Assembly: GCA_903924005.1 (NCBI GenBank)
Contig: CAIXZV010000042.1
Span: 1-5,015, forward strand
Source: an uncultured Chloroflexota bacterium
GTDB taxonomy: Bacteria > Chloroflexota > Limnocylindria > Limnocylindrales > CSP1-4
Length of the DNA: 5,015 bases
Reading direction: 5' to 3'
The translations under genes and the position numbers were made by a program. Position 1 is the first letter of the stretch; the number at the start of each line of letters is the position of its first letter. This document shows, in pieces, positions 1 through 5,015 of the stretch. The notes under the pieces are model-generated. The model was not told the origin of the DNA. It did not search any database and saw only the letters and a program-made list of their open reading frames with translations.

Positions 1-1166
1 CCTCTGGCATTCAGCTTGGCGGCATCGGCAAAGCGGTCAAAGACGGCCAGCGCATCGAGCGGGCCGGGCGCGCCCTCAGGGTGGTACTGGACGGTCTCGA
101 TGGGCTTCTCCGCGTGGCGGAGCCCCTCCCCTGATCGGTCGTTCAGGTTGAGCTGGCTCACCCGGAAGCCGGAGCTCGCCGGCAGTGTGCCGCCCACCAC
201 CTGGACCTCGTGGTTCTGGGCGGTCACCTGGACATAGCCCGTGTCCAAGTCCTGCACCGGGTGGTTTGCGCCATGGTGGCCAAAGCGGAGTCTGCTGGTC
301 TCCGCCCCGGCCGCGCGGCCGATGATCTGGTGGCCAAGGCAGATGCCAAGGAGCGGGCGCCCGTCGGCGATGAGCTCGCGGGCCAGCGCCACGGGACCGT
401 CCAGCCGCGCAGGGTCGCCGGGACCGGGCGACAGCACCACGCCCGAGACATCGTCCGCCAGGACGTCTTCGGCCTTTGTGGTGTGGGGCAGGATGCGGAC
501 GCGCAGGCCGCGGCGGCGCAGCGAGTTGACGATGTTGGCCTTGAGCCCGAAATCCACGATGGCCACGAGGGGGGCGTCTGCCTCGTCCCCCACTTCGCGG
601 ATGGCCGCGGGCGACACCTTGGCCACGAAGTCCTGGTCTTCCCACCGGGCGACGGCCCTGGCTTGCGCGAGCGCCTGCTCCAGATCCGTGGTCCCCGGGG
701 CCGTGAGGATGGCGCGCTGACAGCCGGTGGTCCGCAGGTGACGGGCAAGGGCGCGGGTGTCGATACCGGCAATGGCCGGGATGCCGTGGGTCCGGAGCAT
801 CGTGGCCAGCTGTTTGGCGTCATCAAGGACGGCGGCCGTGGCGTTGGCCACCACCAGCCCGCGCAGCCAGGGGCGCTCTGACTGGTCATCAGCAATCAGG
901 CGGCCATAGTTGCCAATCAGCGGGTAGGTCATCACCACCACCTGTCCCGCGTACGAGGGGTCGGTGGCGATCTCCTGATAGCCCGTCTGCGACGTGTTGA
1001 CCACCAGGTCCCCGCCGGACGCCACGGGCGCGCCAAAGGCAATCCCGGCAAACGTGGTCCCGTCCTCAAGCGCGAGGAGCGCTGGCCCGAAATTGCCAAC
1101 GCGCGGGTCGACAATCGCGTTGGCGCGCGGCAGCGGAGGACGTATCGGCAACGGTGGGACGGTCAC
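1..1166 (-). CDS. carA: Carbamoyl phosphate synthase small (glutaminase) subunit, 3' end cut by window edge
   Basis: CarA hydrolyses glutamine and passes ammonia to CarB, which makes carbamoyl phosphate for pyrimidine and arginine synthesis in the cytoplasm. The minus-strand frame is open from a GTG at 1166 to the left edge (388 codons visible; CarA is usually about 360-390), so only the last few codons can be missing. The N-terminal CPSase domain (about residues 29-165) shows ALLALEDG, NTSQTGYQEI, DPSYAGQ and MTYPLIGNYG. The linker motif GIDTRALARHLR follows. The C-terminal class I glutamine amidotransferase domain has the nucleophile elbow GICLGHQ (Cys276) and the QYHPEG motif (His362, Glu364), so the triad is intact. 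GTG 1166 is the first start codon after the in-frame stop at about 1233. It overlaps the stop of a short leader frame (GTGA), which suggests translational coupling. The first 28 residues are Pro-rich and not typical of the family; TTG at 1151 is an alternative start. carB is expected beyond the left edge. Identity is very secure; the start is less so. Confidence 0.96.
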   Translation of the reverse strand, partial: MTVPPLPIRPPLPRANAIVDPRVGNFGPALLALEDGTTFAGIAFGAPVASGGDLVVNTSQTGYQEIATDPSYAGQVVVMTYPLIGNYGRLIADDQSERPWLRGLVVANATAAVLDDAKQLATMLRTHGIPAIAGIDTRALARHLRTTGCQRAILTAPGTTDLEQALAQARAVARWEDQDFVAKVSPAAIREVGDEADAPLVAIVDFGLKANIVNSLRRRGLRVRILPHTTKAEDVLADDVSGVVLSPGPGDPARLDGPVALARELIADGRPLLGICLGHQIIGRAAGAETSRLRFGHHGANHPVQDLDTGYVQVTAQNHEVQVVGGTLPASSGFRVSQLNLNDRSGEGLRHAEKPIETVQYHPEGAPGPLDALAVFDRFADAAKLNAR

Positions 1167-1225
1167 GAGGACCCCGGCAGGCCGCGGCGGGAATTCGCCG
1201 CAGGCGCGGACATGCGCACGTGCAT
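1163..1225 (-). CDS. Putative 20-codon leader peptide coupled to carA
   Basis: A short frame starts at ATG 1225 (peptide begins MHVRMSAPAANS) and ends at TGA 1165-1163. The stop shares bases with the carA start as GTGA. It is preceded by a perfect Shine-Dalgarno AGGAGG at 1234-1229. The spacing to ATG 1225 is only 3 nt, while an in-frame GTG at 1219 has a 9-nt spacing, so either may be the real start. The peptide has no recognised domain and no obvious run of regulatory codons. The carA GTG has only a weak GGGG upstream, so ribosomes probably load at the strong site, translate the leader and reinitiate at carA. The alternative is that this is the true carA N-terminus separated by a frameshift or sequencing error; conserved CarA sequence begins well downstream, so the sequence does not force that view. 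Confidence 0.5.
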   Translation of the reverse strand: MHVRMSAPAANSRRGLPGSS

Positions 1226-1228
1226 CAG

Positions 1229-1234
1229 CCTCCT
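1229..1234 (-). promoter_or_regulatory. Strong Shine-Dalgarno site of the carA leader
   Basis: The minus strand reads AGGAGG here, the best ribosome-binding site near carA. It begins three bases after the 3' arm of the proximal PyrR-type hairpin (1238-1253). A protein bound to that hairpin would therefore cover it. It serves the leader frame (ATG 1225 or GTG 1219), not the carA GTG directly, which is 62 nt further on. Confidence 0.65.
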
Positions 1235-1237
1235 ACC

Positions 1238-1253
1238 CGGCCTCACAGGACCG
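1238..1253 (-). promoter_or_regulatory. PyrR-type RNA binding loop, proximal copy
   Basis: Read on the minus strand, CGGTC and GGCCG form a 5-bp stem (one U-G pair) closing the hexaloop CTGTGA. The family consensus for PyrR sites in pyr leader RNAs, as I recall it, is ARUCCNGNGAGGYU. This copy matches the RUCCNGNGAGGY core and differs at the two end positions. It ends three bases before the AGGAGG site, the arrangement expected for UMP-dependent translational repression by PyrR. No terminator with a U-run follows it, so attenuation of transcription is less likely. Confidence 0.65.
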
Positions 1254-1275
1254 CTGTGCCAGCCTCACAGGACCG
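1240..1275. repeat. 14-bp exact direct repeat, two copies 22 bp apart
   Basis: The plus-strand sequence GCCTCACAGGACCG occurs at 1240-1253 and again at 1262-1275, separated by eight bases. Each copy is the core of one PyrR-type hairpin on the transcribed strand. The stems differ outside the core (7 bp against 5 bp), so the repeat is probably a duplicated regulatory site and not random similarity. Confidence 0.85.
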
Positions 1276-1277
1276 GC
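1258..1277 (-). promoter_or_regulatory. PyrR-type RNA binding loop, distal copy
   Basis: On the minus strand GCCGGTC and GGCTGGC form a 7-bp stem (with G-U wobbles) around the hexaloop CTGTGA. The segment GGTCCTGTGAGGCT agrees with the PyrR consensus at every position except the first (G for A). The 14-bp core is repeated exactly in the proximal copy, 22 bp away, about two helical turns. It should be the first hairpin made if transcription starts upstream of 1277. PyrR itself is not encoded in the window. Confidence 0.68.
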
Positions 1278-1289
1278 GTTTAGGATGGC

Positions 1290-1325
1290 CGAAGGGTACC
1301 ACGCGGGGCTCGCCCCCCGCCTTCG
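1290..1325 (-). other. GC-rich hairpin in the presumed carA leader
   Basis: On the minus strand GCGGGG (1320-1315) pairs with CCCCGC (1308-1303) around a 6-nt loop. An outer pair of CGAAGG (1325-1320) and CCTTCG (1295-1290) could close a larger imperfect structure, although it competes for one base with the inner stem. No T-run follows, so it is not a classical intrinsic terminator. It lies just upstream of the PyrR-type hairpins and may be part of the same leader RNA. In DNA this rich in GC such a stem can also arise by chance. Confidence 0.4.
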
Positions 1326-1340
1326 CGCGGCCCGCCGGCG

Positions 1341-1405
1341 ACTTTCCATTCCCATTGAACAGGTCGAGCCCCAAAATGGCTGCTTGTTCACTCTGAATGG
1401 AAAAA
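1341..1405. repeat. Palindromic repeat element, copy 1 (nearer carA)
   Basis: The left arm at 1341-1361 reads TTTCCATTC, four variable bases, TGAACA. The right arm at 1385-1405 is its imperfect inverse (TGTTCA ... GAATGGAAA); 16 of 21 positions pair. A 23-nt loop (1362-1384) separates the arms. The same arms recur in copy 2 at a 93-bp offset. It may be a hairpin of a REP/MITE-like repeat family or a pair of inverted protein-binding sites. It carries no reading frame of note. Confidence 0.8.
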
Positions 1406-1433
1406 GCAGGCCCCGCCGCACGTAGCGCTCGCC

Positions 1434-1497
1434 ACTTTCCATTCCTATTGAACACCGCGGGCACCCGGCCGTGCTGCTGTTCACTCTGAATGGAAAA
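1434..1497. repeat. Palindromic repeat element, copy 2 (nearer the kinase gene)
   Basis: The arms at 1434-1454 and 1478-1497 match those of copy 1: the left arm differs by one base and the right arm core of 20 bases is identical. The loop (1455-1477) is again 23 nt but unrelated in sequence, being GC-rich. Conserved arms with freely changed loops of constant length suggest that the arms or their spacing matter. The terminal AAAA of the right arm supplies the T-run of the adjoining kinase terminator on the minus strand. Confidence 0.8.
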
Positions 1498-1512
1498 CGC
1501 CCCGCTTGGGGC
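1494..1512 (-). terminator. Short intrinsic terminator after the histidine kinase
   Basis: The minus strand shows GCCCC, loop AAGC, GGGGC, then GTTTTCC, starting 18 bases after the kinase TGA. The 5-bp all-GC stem followed by four T residues is a modest Rho-independent signal. It would separate the two-component operon from the carA leader. The stem is short and the U-run brief, so termination may be partial. Confidence 0.5.
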
Positions 1513-1529
1513 AGCGCGCCGGCGGCGAG

Positions 1530-2933
1530 TCAGCCCGGATCGGTCACCGACGCCGGCTCGGCCGAAGGGAGCTCCACGCGGAACACCGCGCCGCCCTCGG
1601 GACGATTGGCCACGCCGATGCGCCCGCCGTGCGTGTCTGCAATCCAGCGACCGATGGCAAGCCCCAGCCCCGTTCCCCCCGACGGGGCGCCGGGCGCCCG
1701 CCAGAAGCGGTCGAAGACGTGCGGCACGTCCTCCTCGCGGACGCCCGGGCCCTGATCGGCTACCTCAACGGAGGCAACCGGCCCGGCCACGCGCACCGTC
1801 ACCACCACACGCCCGCCCCTCGGGCTGTGGCGGACGGCGTTGTCCACCAGGATCATCACAAGTTGGCGCAGGCGGGCCCCGTCGCCGCGGACCATCGCGG
1901 GCTCGGGATCCACGCTCACGGTCACCCCGCGCTCCAAAGCCGTCCGCTCAAAGGCGCCCGCAGCCTCAAACGCCACATCGCCCAGATCCAGTTCGCCCAT
2001 CTCAAGCGCCACGGCCCCGGAATCGGAGCGGGCAAGGATCAGCAGGTCGTCTACAAGCGAGCCGAGGTGGCCAACCTCCGCCTCAATATCGTCGAGCGCC
2101 TCGCGCTGGTCTGCAACGCGCCGCTCCGGATGACGCTGCAGGTGCTCCACGGACGAGCGGATGACCGTGAGCGGCGTGCGCAGCTCGTGCGACGCGTCGG
2201 CGGCAAACTGGCGTTGGCGCCGGAGCGCCGTCCGCTGGTCCGCAAGCGATTGGCGAATAGGGACGAGCGCGCGCTGGGCGTACACCGCGCCAAACAGCAG
2301 CGCCACCAGCACCACAAGCAGACCGCCGACGAGCAGGACGAGCAGCAGCGCGTCAAGCGTCTCCACCTCGGTGGTCCGGTCTTGGATGACCTGCAGGAAG
2401 TAGGTGTTTCCGTCCGCCTTGGCCACAACGCCCTGCGTCAGAACGCGCACGGGAACCATGCGCGCGGGGGTCGATGCCAGGGTGAGCGTGGCGACGCGAA
2501 CGTCCGCGCCGTCCGCTGCAGCCAAAGCGGCGGCCAGGCCGCCATTGTTGGGCAGCCCCTCCGGGACCGCGACCGGCCGATCGCCAAGCTGCACCGGCTG
2601 GCCTTGGGCATCGAAGATGAAGAGCAGCGTGTTGCCGGAGCCAAACACGAAGCCCTGCTGGCCGCGCGGGTCAACTGGCGACTGGGTGGCGCCCGAAAGC
2701 GCAGCCACGATGGGCCGAACGCGGTTCTGGAGCTGGGTCTCGGACGCGGCGGCCAGCGTGTTGGCCACCACCGCATAGAGCGCGATGCCCAGGACCACCA
2801 GCACCAGCAGCGTGGAGAGGCCGCTCCACGCGAGGAGGCGAACCCGGACGCGGCGGATCAGGCGCGCCTCGTCTGCGAGGGCTGCGTGCTCGGCGCCGTC
2901 GTCGGCACCCGTCATCGCGACACCGTCAGCCAT
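1530..2933 (-). CDS. Membrane sensor histidine kinase (HisKA type)
   Basis: This 467-residue protein senses an envelope signal and phosphorylates the response regulator encoded just before it. A cytoplasmic N-terminus leads to TM1 (about 38-60), an extracytoplasmic sensor region (about 61-193) with no recognised fold, and TM2 (about 194-217). After a short juxtamembrane stretch comes the HisKA H-box FAADASHELRTPL with the phospho-acceptor His249. The HATPase_c domain shows the N-box LVDNAVRHS (Asn365), G1 DQGPGV (393-398), F-box FDRFWR (407-412) and G2 GGTGLGLAIG (419-428), so all catalytic motifs are present. A full HAMP domain is not evident, since only about 25 residues separate TM2 from the H-box. 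ATG 2933 overlaps the regulator's TGA by 8 nt; an ATG at 2918 (MTGADDG) is an alternative start. Neither has a strong Shine-Dalgarno, so translation is probably coupled to the regulator. The signal cannot be inferred. Confidence 0.94.
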   Translation of the reverse strand: MADGVAMTGADDGAEHAALADEARLIRRVRVRLLAWSGLSTLLVLVVLGIALYAVVANTLAAASETQLQNRVRPIVAALSGATQSPVDPRGQQGFVFGSGNTLLFIFDAQGQPVQLGDRPVAVPEGLPNNGGLAAALAAADGADVRVATLTLASTPARMVPVRVLTQGVVAKADGNTYFLQVIQDRTTEVETLDALLLVLLVGGLLVVLVALLFGAVYAQRALVPIRQSLADQRTALRRQRQFAADASHELRTPLTVIRSSVEHLQRHPERRVADQREALDDIEAEVGHLGSLVDDLLILARSDSGAVALEMGELDLGDVAFEAAGAFERTALERGVTVSVDPEPAMVRGDGARLRQLVMILVDNAVRHSPRGGRVVVTVRVAGPVASVEVADQGPGVREEDVPHVFDRFWRAPGAPSGGTGLGLAIGRWIADTHGGRIGVANRPEGGAVFRVELPSAEPASVTDPG

Positions 2934-3660
2934 CGGCAGCTGCCGCGTCGGCCGTCACGTCATCGCCTGTCCGCGCCCCGCCGGGCGTCGCGTCAAGCCT
3001 GTAGCCCACGCCACGGACGGTTTCGATCTGCGCCCCGGCCTCGCCAAGCTTGGTGCGCAGGTAGTGCACATAGGCGTCCACGGCATTTGGCGTCACCGCC
3101 ACGCTGAACGGCCAGGCGTGGTCCAGCAGCTGGTCGCGCGACAAGACACGCCCCGCATGACGCAGGAGCGCCTCCAGCAGCGAGAACTCGCGGGGCGACA
3201 GGTCCACCGTCCGCCCATTGACCGTGACGCGGCGGGCCGCCTCGTCCAGGACAATCGCGCCCGCCGCAAGCTTTGGCTCGGCGCGCCGCGGACCAGGCTC
3301 GGCGCGGCGACCGAGCGCCCGGAGCCGGGCTGCGATCTCCTGGTACGCAAAGGGCTTCACGACATAGTCATCGGCGCCCGCGTCCAGACCCAGCACCCGG
3401 TCGTTCACCGTGTCGCGGGCGGTCAGCATGAGGATGCTCACGTCGATGCCCGCCTTGCGGATCCGTCGCGCCACCTCAAGCCCCGACATGTCCGGCAGCC
3501 CGATGTCGAGGATGACCGCGTCCAGCCCGTCCATGGCCGTGGCCAACTCAAGGCCCGTCTGACCGTCGGGCGCGTGCTCGACGATGTGGCGGTCCTCCTC
3601 GAGGAGACGGGTCAGGGCACGGGCGAGGCGCTCGTCGTCCTCAACCAGGAGCAGGTGCAT
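2926..3660 (-). CDS. OmpR/PhoB-family response regulator
   Basis: This 244-residue transcription factor is the partner of the following histidine kinase. The receiver domain (1-115) begins MHLLLVEDDERL with the acidic pair Asp8/Asp9. It has the phospho-acceptor Asp52 in LDIGLPDMSG, the switch Thr80 in MLTARD and the conserved Lys102 in VVKPF. A basic, Pro-rich linker leads to a winged-helix DNA-binding domain (about 134-228) with LSPREFSLLEALLRHAGRVLSR, a recognition-helix segment NAVDAYVHYLRTKL and the closing wing TVRGVGYRL. ATG 3660 is chosen because receiver domains start exactly there; the frame stays open upstream to 3735, but that part overlaps the preceding gene and matches nothing. 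The start lies 7 nt after the stop of the upstream gene with only a weak GAGAA, which fits coupled translation. The C-terminal tail (about 16 residues) is low-complexity. Its targets are unknown; the operon itself is a plausible one. Confidence 0.95.
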   Translation of the reverse strand: MHLLLVEDDERLARALTRLLEEDRHIVEHAPDGQTGLELATAMDGLDAVILDIGLPDMSGLEVARRIRKAGIDVSILMLTARDTVNDRVLGLDAGADDYVVKPFAYQEIAARLRALGRRAEPGPRRAEPKLAAGAIVLDEAARRVTVNGRTVDLSPREFSLLEALLRHAGRVLSRDQLLDHAWPFSVAVTPNAVDAYVHYLRTKLGEAGAQIETVRGVGYRLDATPGGARTGDDVTADAAAADG

Positions 3661-3667
3661 CAGGTTC

Positions 3668-4321
3668 TCAGGGCACCAAGGTGATGTCACCGACCGTAAG
3701 GCCGTTGGCATTCTGATTGTCGTCGTCCCCGCCAAATCCGCCCGTGATCTGCACGAGGACCTTCTTGCCGGCCGTCACGTCCGCCTGCGTGGCGGCCGTC
3801 TGGGCATGGAACGTGGTTGCGGCGTCGATCGGCAGCGTCATCGTCTGGCCGTTGGCCAGTGTCACGGTGACGGACGTGGCGGTGGCCGACACAACCGTGC
3901 CTTCCATGCTGAGCCCGCCGCGTCCGAAGCCGCGACCGACACCGCCGTTGCCGACACCGCCCGGGGCGCCGCCGGGGGCGCCGCCGGGGGCGCCGCTCGG
4001 GACGCCGCCCGGCCTAGCGCTGTTCCCGGGTCCGTTGCCGTTTGCGCCGCCTGGAACCACCGGCGTTGCGTTCGCCACCGGCGCGGTAGCAGGCGTTGTT
4101 GCGCGACCCACGGCAAAGGCGACGCCCACCGCCGCCACAAGGACGGCGACCGCCAGCGCCATGTTCATCACGCGGGTGCCTGATGGGGCGCCGCTGCCCG
4201 TGCGGGCCGTTGGCGCGAGGGGCGCCTCGTACCCGGCCGGGATGAACGGCTCCGGCTCAACGGGCCGGAACGGCTCCATCGGCCGGCCGGGCGGGGGCGG
4301 CGGGATGTGGGCGTCGGTCAC
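3668..4321 (-). CDS. Membrane-anchored protein with C-terminal DUF5666-like domain (paralog B)
   Basis: The 217-residue product has a proline-rich cytoplasmic N-terminus (1-50, including a run of six Pro), a single transmembrane helix (about 51-71), a Gly/Pro/Asn linker (about 74-138) with a repeated GGAP unit, and a beta-rich domain (about 139-217). That domain begins MEGTVVSATATSVTVTLANG, then TFHAQ and VLVQITGG, and ends in GDITLVP. The strand pattern resembles DUF5666, a family of unknown function; the assignment is from memory of the pattern. The likely topology is N-in with the domain outside the membrane. The GTG start at 4321 has GGAG at 4334-4331, nine bases away. It follows its paralog by 41 nt and precedes the response regulator by 7 nt, so it is probably co-transcribed with the two-component system. 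No catalytic residues are apparent, and no lipobox cysteine is present. Confidence 0.85.
   Translation of the reverse strand: MTDAHIPPPPPGRPMEPFRPVEPEPFIPAGYEAPLAPTARTGSGAPSGTRVMNMALAVAVLVAAVGVAFAVGRATTPATAPVANATPVVPGGANGNGPGNSARPGGVPSGAPGGAPGGAPGGVGNGGVGRGFGRGGLSMEGTVVSATATSVTVTLANGQTMTLPIDAATTFHAQTAATQADVTAGKKVLVQITGGFGGDDDNQNANGLTVGDITLVP
3955..4014. repeat. Five tandem 12-bp units encoding a Gly-Ala-Pro-Gly linker
   Basis: Plus-strand units related to CGCCGCCGGGGG run from 3955 to 4014 in five copies, two identical (3967-3978 and 3979-3990) and three diverged. They lie in frame within paralog B and encode the repeated GGAP stretch of its extracytoplasmic linker. Unit length is a multiple of three, so copy-number change would lengthen or shorten the linker without a frameshift. 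Confidence 0.8.
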
Positions 4322-4330
4322 GTCAGGTCG

Positions 4331-4334
4331 CTCC
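4331..4334 (-). promoter_or_regulatory. Shine-Dalgarno supporting the GTG start of paralog B
   Basis: GGAG on the minus strand lies nine bases before GTG 4321, in the 41-nt gap after the stop of paralog A. No ATG competes in the gap. The first in-frame ATG is at residue 15, inside the Pro-rich tail. This supports the GTG start. Confidence 0.55.
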
Positions 4335-4362
4335 GATGGATGGGGACGAAGGGCGGTCCGGG

Positions 4363-4989
4363 CTACTTGCCCATCACCAAGATGTCGGTGGCGGACATGG
4401 CGAAGCCGCCGTTGCCGCCGGGGGCCGGGTTGCCGCCGGGGGCGCCCGAGGCTTCAGGACGGCCACCAGTCTTCACGGTGATCTCCACGGAGGAGCCGAT
4501 CGAGACATCCGCGGCCGCAGCGCTGGCCTGTGCATGGTAGGTCACGCCTGCCGGCACCGAGACGGTGACGTCCTGGCCGGCCGTCGTCTGGACAGTGATG
4601 GTGCCGTTGGCCATGGCGGTCACGGTGCCGGTCACGGCGATGGCGCCGCCAAGGCCGCCGCCGCCGAAGCCGCCGCGGTTCCCGCCTGGGACGCCACTGG
4701 CGCCGGGCTGGAAGCCGCCGTTGGCGCCGTTGGGGAAGTTGCCGCGAGCCGTGCCTGCGGGAGCAGTCAGGCGTCCACCGGCAAAACCAAGCCCGGCGGA
4801 CGCGATGACCAGGGCCGCCACAAAGGCGATGGCGATGGCCGACGTCTTGGAGTTCTTCGGTTCAGGGTTGGCAGCCTTGGCGGCCACCGACGCGGGGATG
4901 AACGAGGGCACCAGCGGTCGAGCGGGCTGCGGTCGGTTGCCGTCGCCTTTGTTCGGGTTGCCGCCGGGGGTGTTGGGATCGATGGTCAC
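4363..4989 (-). CDS. Membrane-anchored protein with C-terminal DUF5666-like domain (paralog A)
   Basis: The 208-residue product has the same plan as the next gene. It has a hydrophilic Pro/Asn-rich cytoplasmic tail (1-47), one transmembrane helix (about 50-70, AIAIAFVAALVIASAGLGFA), a Gly/Asn-rich linker (about 80-117) and a beta-rich domain (about 118-175). A second Gly/Pro insert (about 176-195) precedes a final strand, SATDILVMGK. Shared signatures with paralog B are GTV near the domain start, T-[FY]-HAQ, ADV followed by a Gly, and TGG before the glycine-rich insert, showing an old tandem duplication. The GTG start at 4989 is well supported by AAGGAG. The stop is TAG 4365-4363. No cysteine or catalytic motif is seen. 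A role as an extracytoplasmic sensor, binding or surface protein is only a guess. It is the first gene of the unit visible here; its promoter must lie in or beyond the last 26 bases. Confidence 0.84.
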   Translation of the reverse strand: MTIDPNTPGGNPNKGDGNRPQPARPLVPSFIPASVAAKAANPEPKNSKTSAIAIAFVAALVIASAGLGFAGGRLTAPAGTARGNFPNGANGGFQPGASGVPGGNRGGFGGGGLGGAIAVTGTVTAMANGTITVQTTAGQDVTVSVPAGVTYHAQASAAAADVSIGSSVEITVKTGGRPEASGAPGGNPAPGGNGGFAMSATDILVMGK

Positions 4990-4996
4990 CGGAGGT

Positions 4997-5002
4997 CTCC
5001 TT
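4997..5002 (-). promoter_or_regulatory. Shine-Dalgarno of paralog A
   Basis: AAGGAG on the minus strand ends seven bases before GTG 4989, an optimal spacing. It decides the GTG start, since no ATG is available near the N-terminus. No promoter can be judged in the 13 bases left before the window edge. Confidence 0.7.
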
Positions 5003-5015
5003 GAGAGAACTGCAG

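Noticed and set aside
210..895. Open frames of over 200 codons on both strands within carA
   Set aside because: They overlap the carA frame, which carries complete family motifs. Their translations are Arg/Pro/Ala-rich with no recognisable domain.
1233..1484. Minus-strand frames of 73-83 codons across the gap between the kinase and carA
   Set aside because: They run through the palindromic repeats and GC hairpin. The repeated peptide pieces come only from the repeats, and no ribosome site or domain supports them.
1341..1497. A CRISPR-like array (four similar arms of about 20 bp with spacers of 23, 28 and 23 nt)
   Set aside because: The arms alternate in orientation, whereas CRISPR repeats are direct. 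No cas genes or leader are present. The layout is that of two inverted-repeat hairpins.
1278..1500. A sigma-70 type promoter for the carA leader on the minus strand
   Set aside because: Weak -10-like stretches such as TACCCT near 1299 and AATAGG near 1446 occur, but none has a convincing -35 partner, so no promoter is called.
1506..3107. A 533-codon open frame on the plus strand opposite the kinase and regulator genes
   Set aside because: It is antisense to two genes with all catalytic motifs intact. Its translation is Arg/His-rich low-complexity sequence without domains, as expected from the complementary strand of GC-rich codons.
3661..3735. Upstream extension of the response regulator to a start at 3735
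   Set aside because: It would add 25 residues overlapping the end of the preceding gene. The receiver domain begins exactly at ATG 3660, and the extra residues resemble no family member.

Overview
The window is GC-rich DNA in which every supportable gene lies on the minus strand, so transcription runs from right to left. Frequent GTG starts, tightly packed genes, strong GC bias and PyrR-type leader RNA motifs suggest a high-GC bacterium of the Chloroflexota or Actinomycetota kind. That assignment is an inference with low confidence, because no marker gene in the window fixes the phylum.

Right part (4989 to 1530): a compact four-gene unit. It opens with two paralogous membrane-anchored proteins (208 and 217 residues). 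Each has a proline-rich cytoplasmic tail, one transmembrane helix, a Gly/Pro-rich linker and a C-terminal beta-rich domain resembling DUF5666. They are followed by an OmpR/PhoB-type response regulator and a membrane histidine kinase whose start overlaps the regulator's stop. Spacings of 41 nt, 7 nt and then an 8-nt overlap point to one operon. The exported beta domains may work with, or be controlled by, this envelope-sensing two-component system. A short GC hairpin followed by a T-run lies just after the kinase.

Middle part (1529 to 1167): a 363-base gap without a conventional gene, but full of structure. It holds two 64-bp copies of an imperfect palindrome with near-identical arms and unrelated 23-nt loops, then a GC-rich hairpin. 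Next come two tandem RNA hairpins that match the PyrR-binding consensus (CNGNGA hexaloop), lying directly in front of an AGGAGG ribosome-binding site. That site serves a 20-codon leader reading frame whose TGA overlaps the GTG start of carA.

Left part (1166 to 1): carA, the glutaminase subunit of carbamoyl phosphate synthetase, complete except for its last few codons at the window edge. The middle and left parts together look like a pyrimidine-responsive, PyrR-controlled carA leader that acts at translation initiation. This is the most interesting element in the window.
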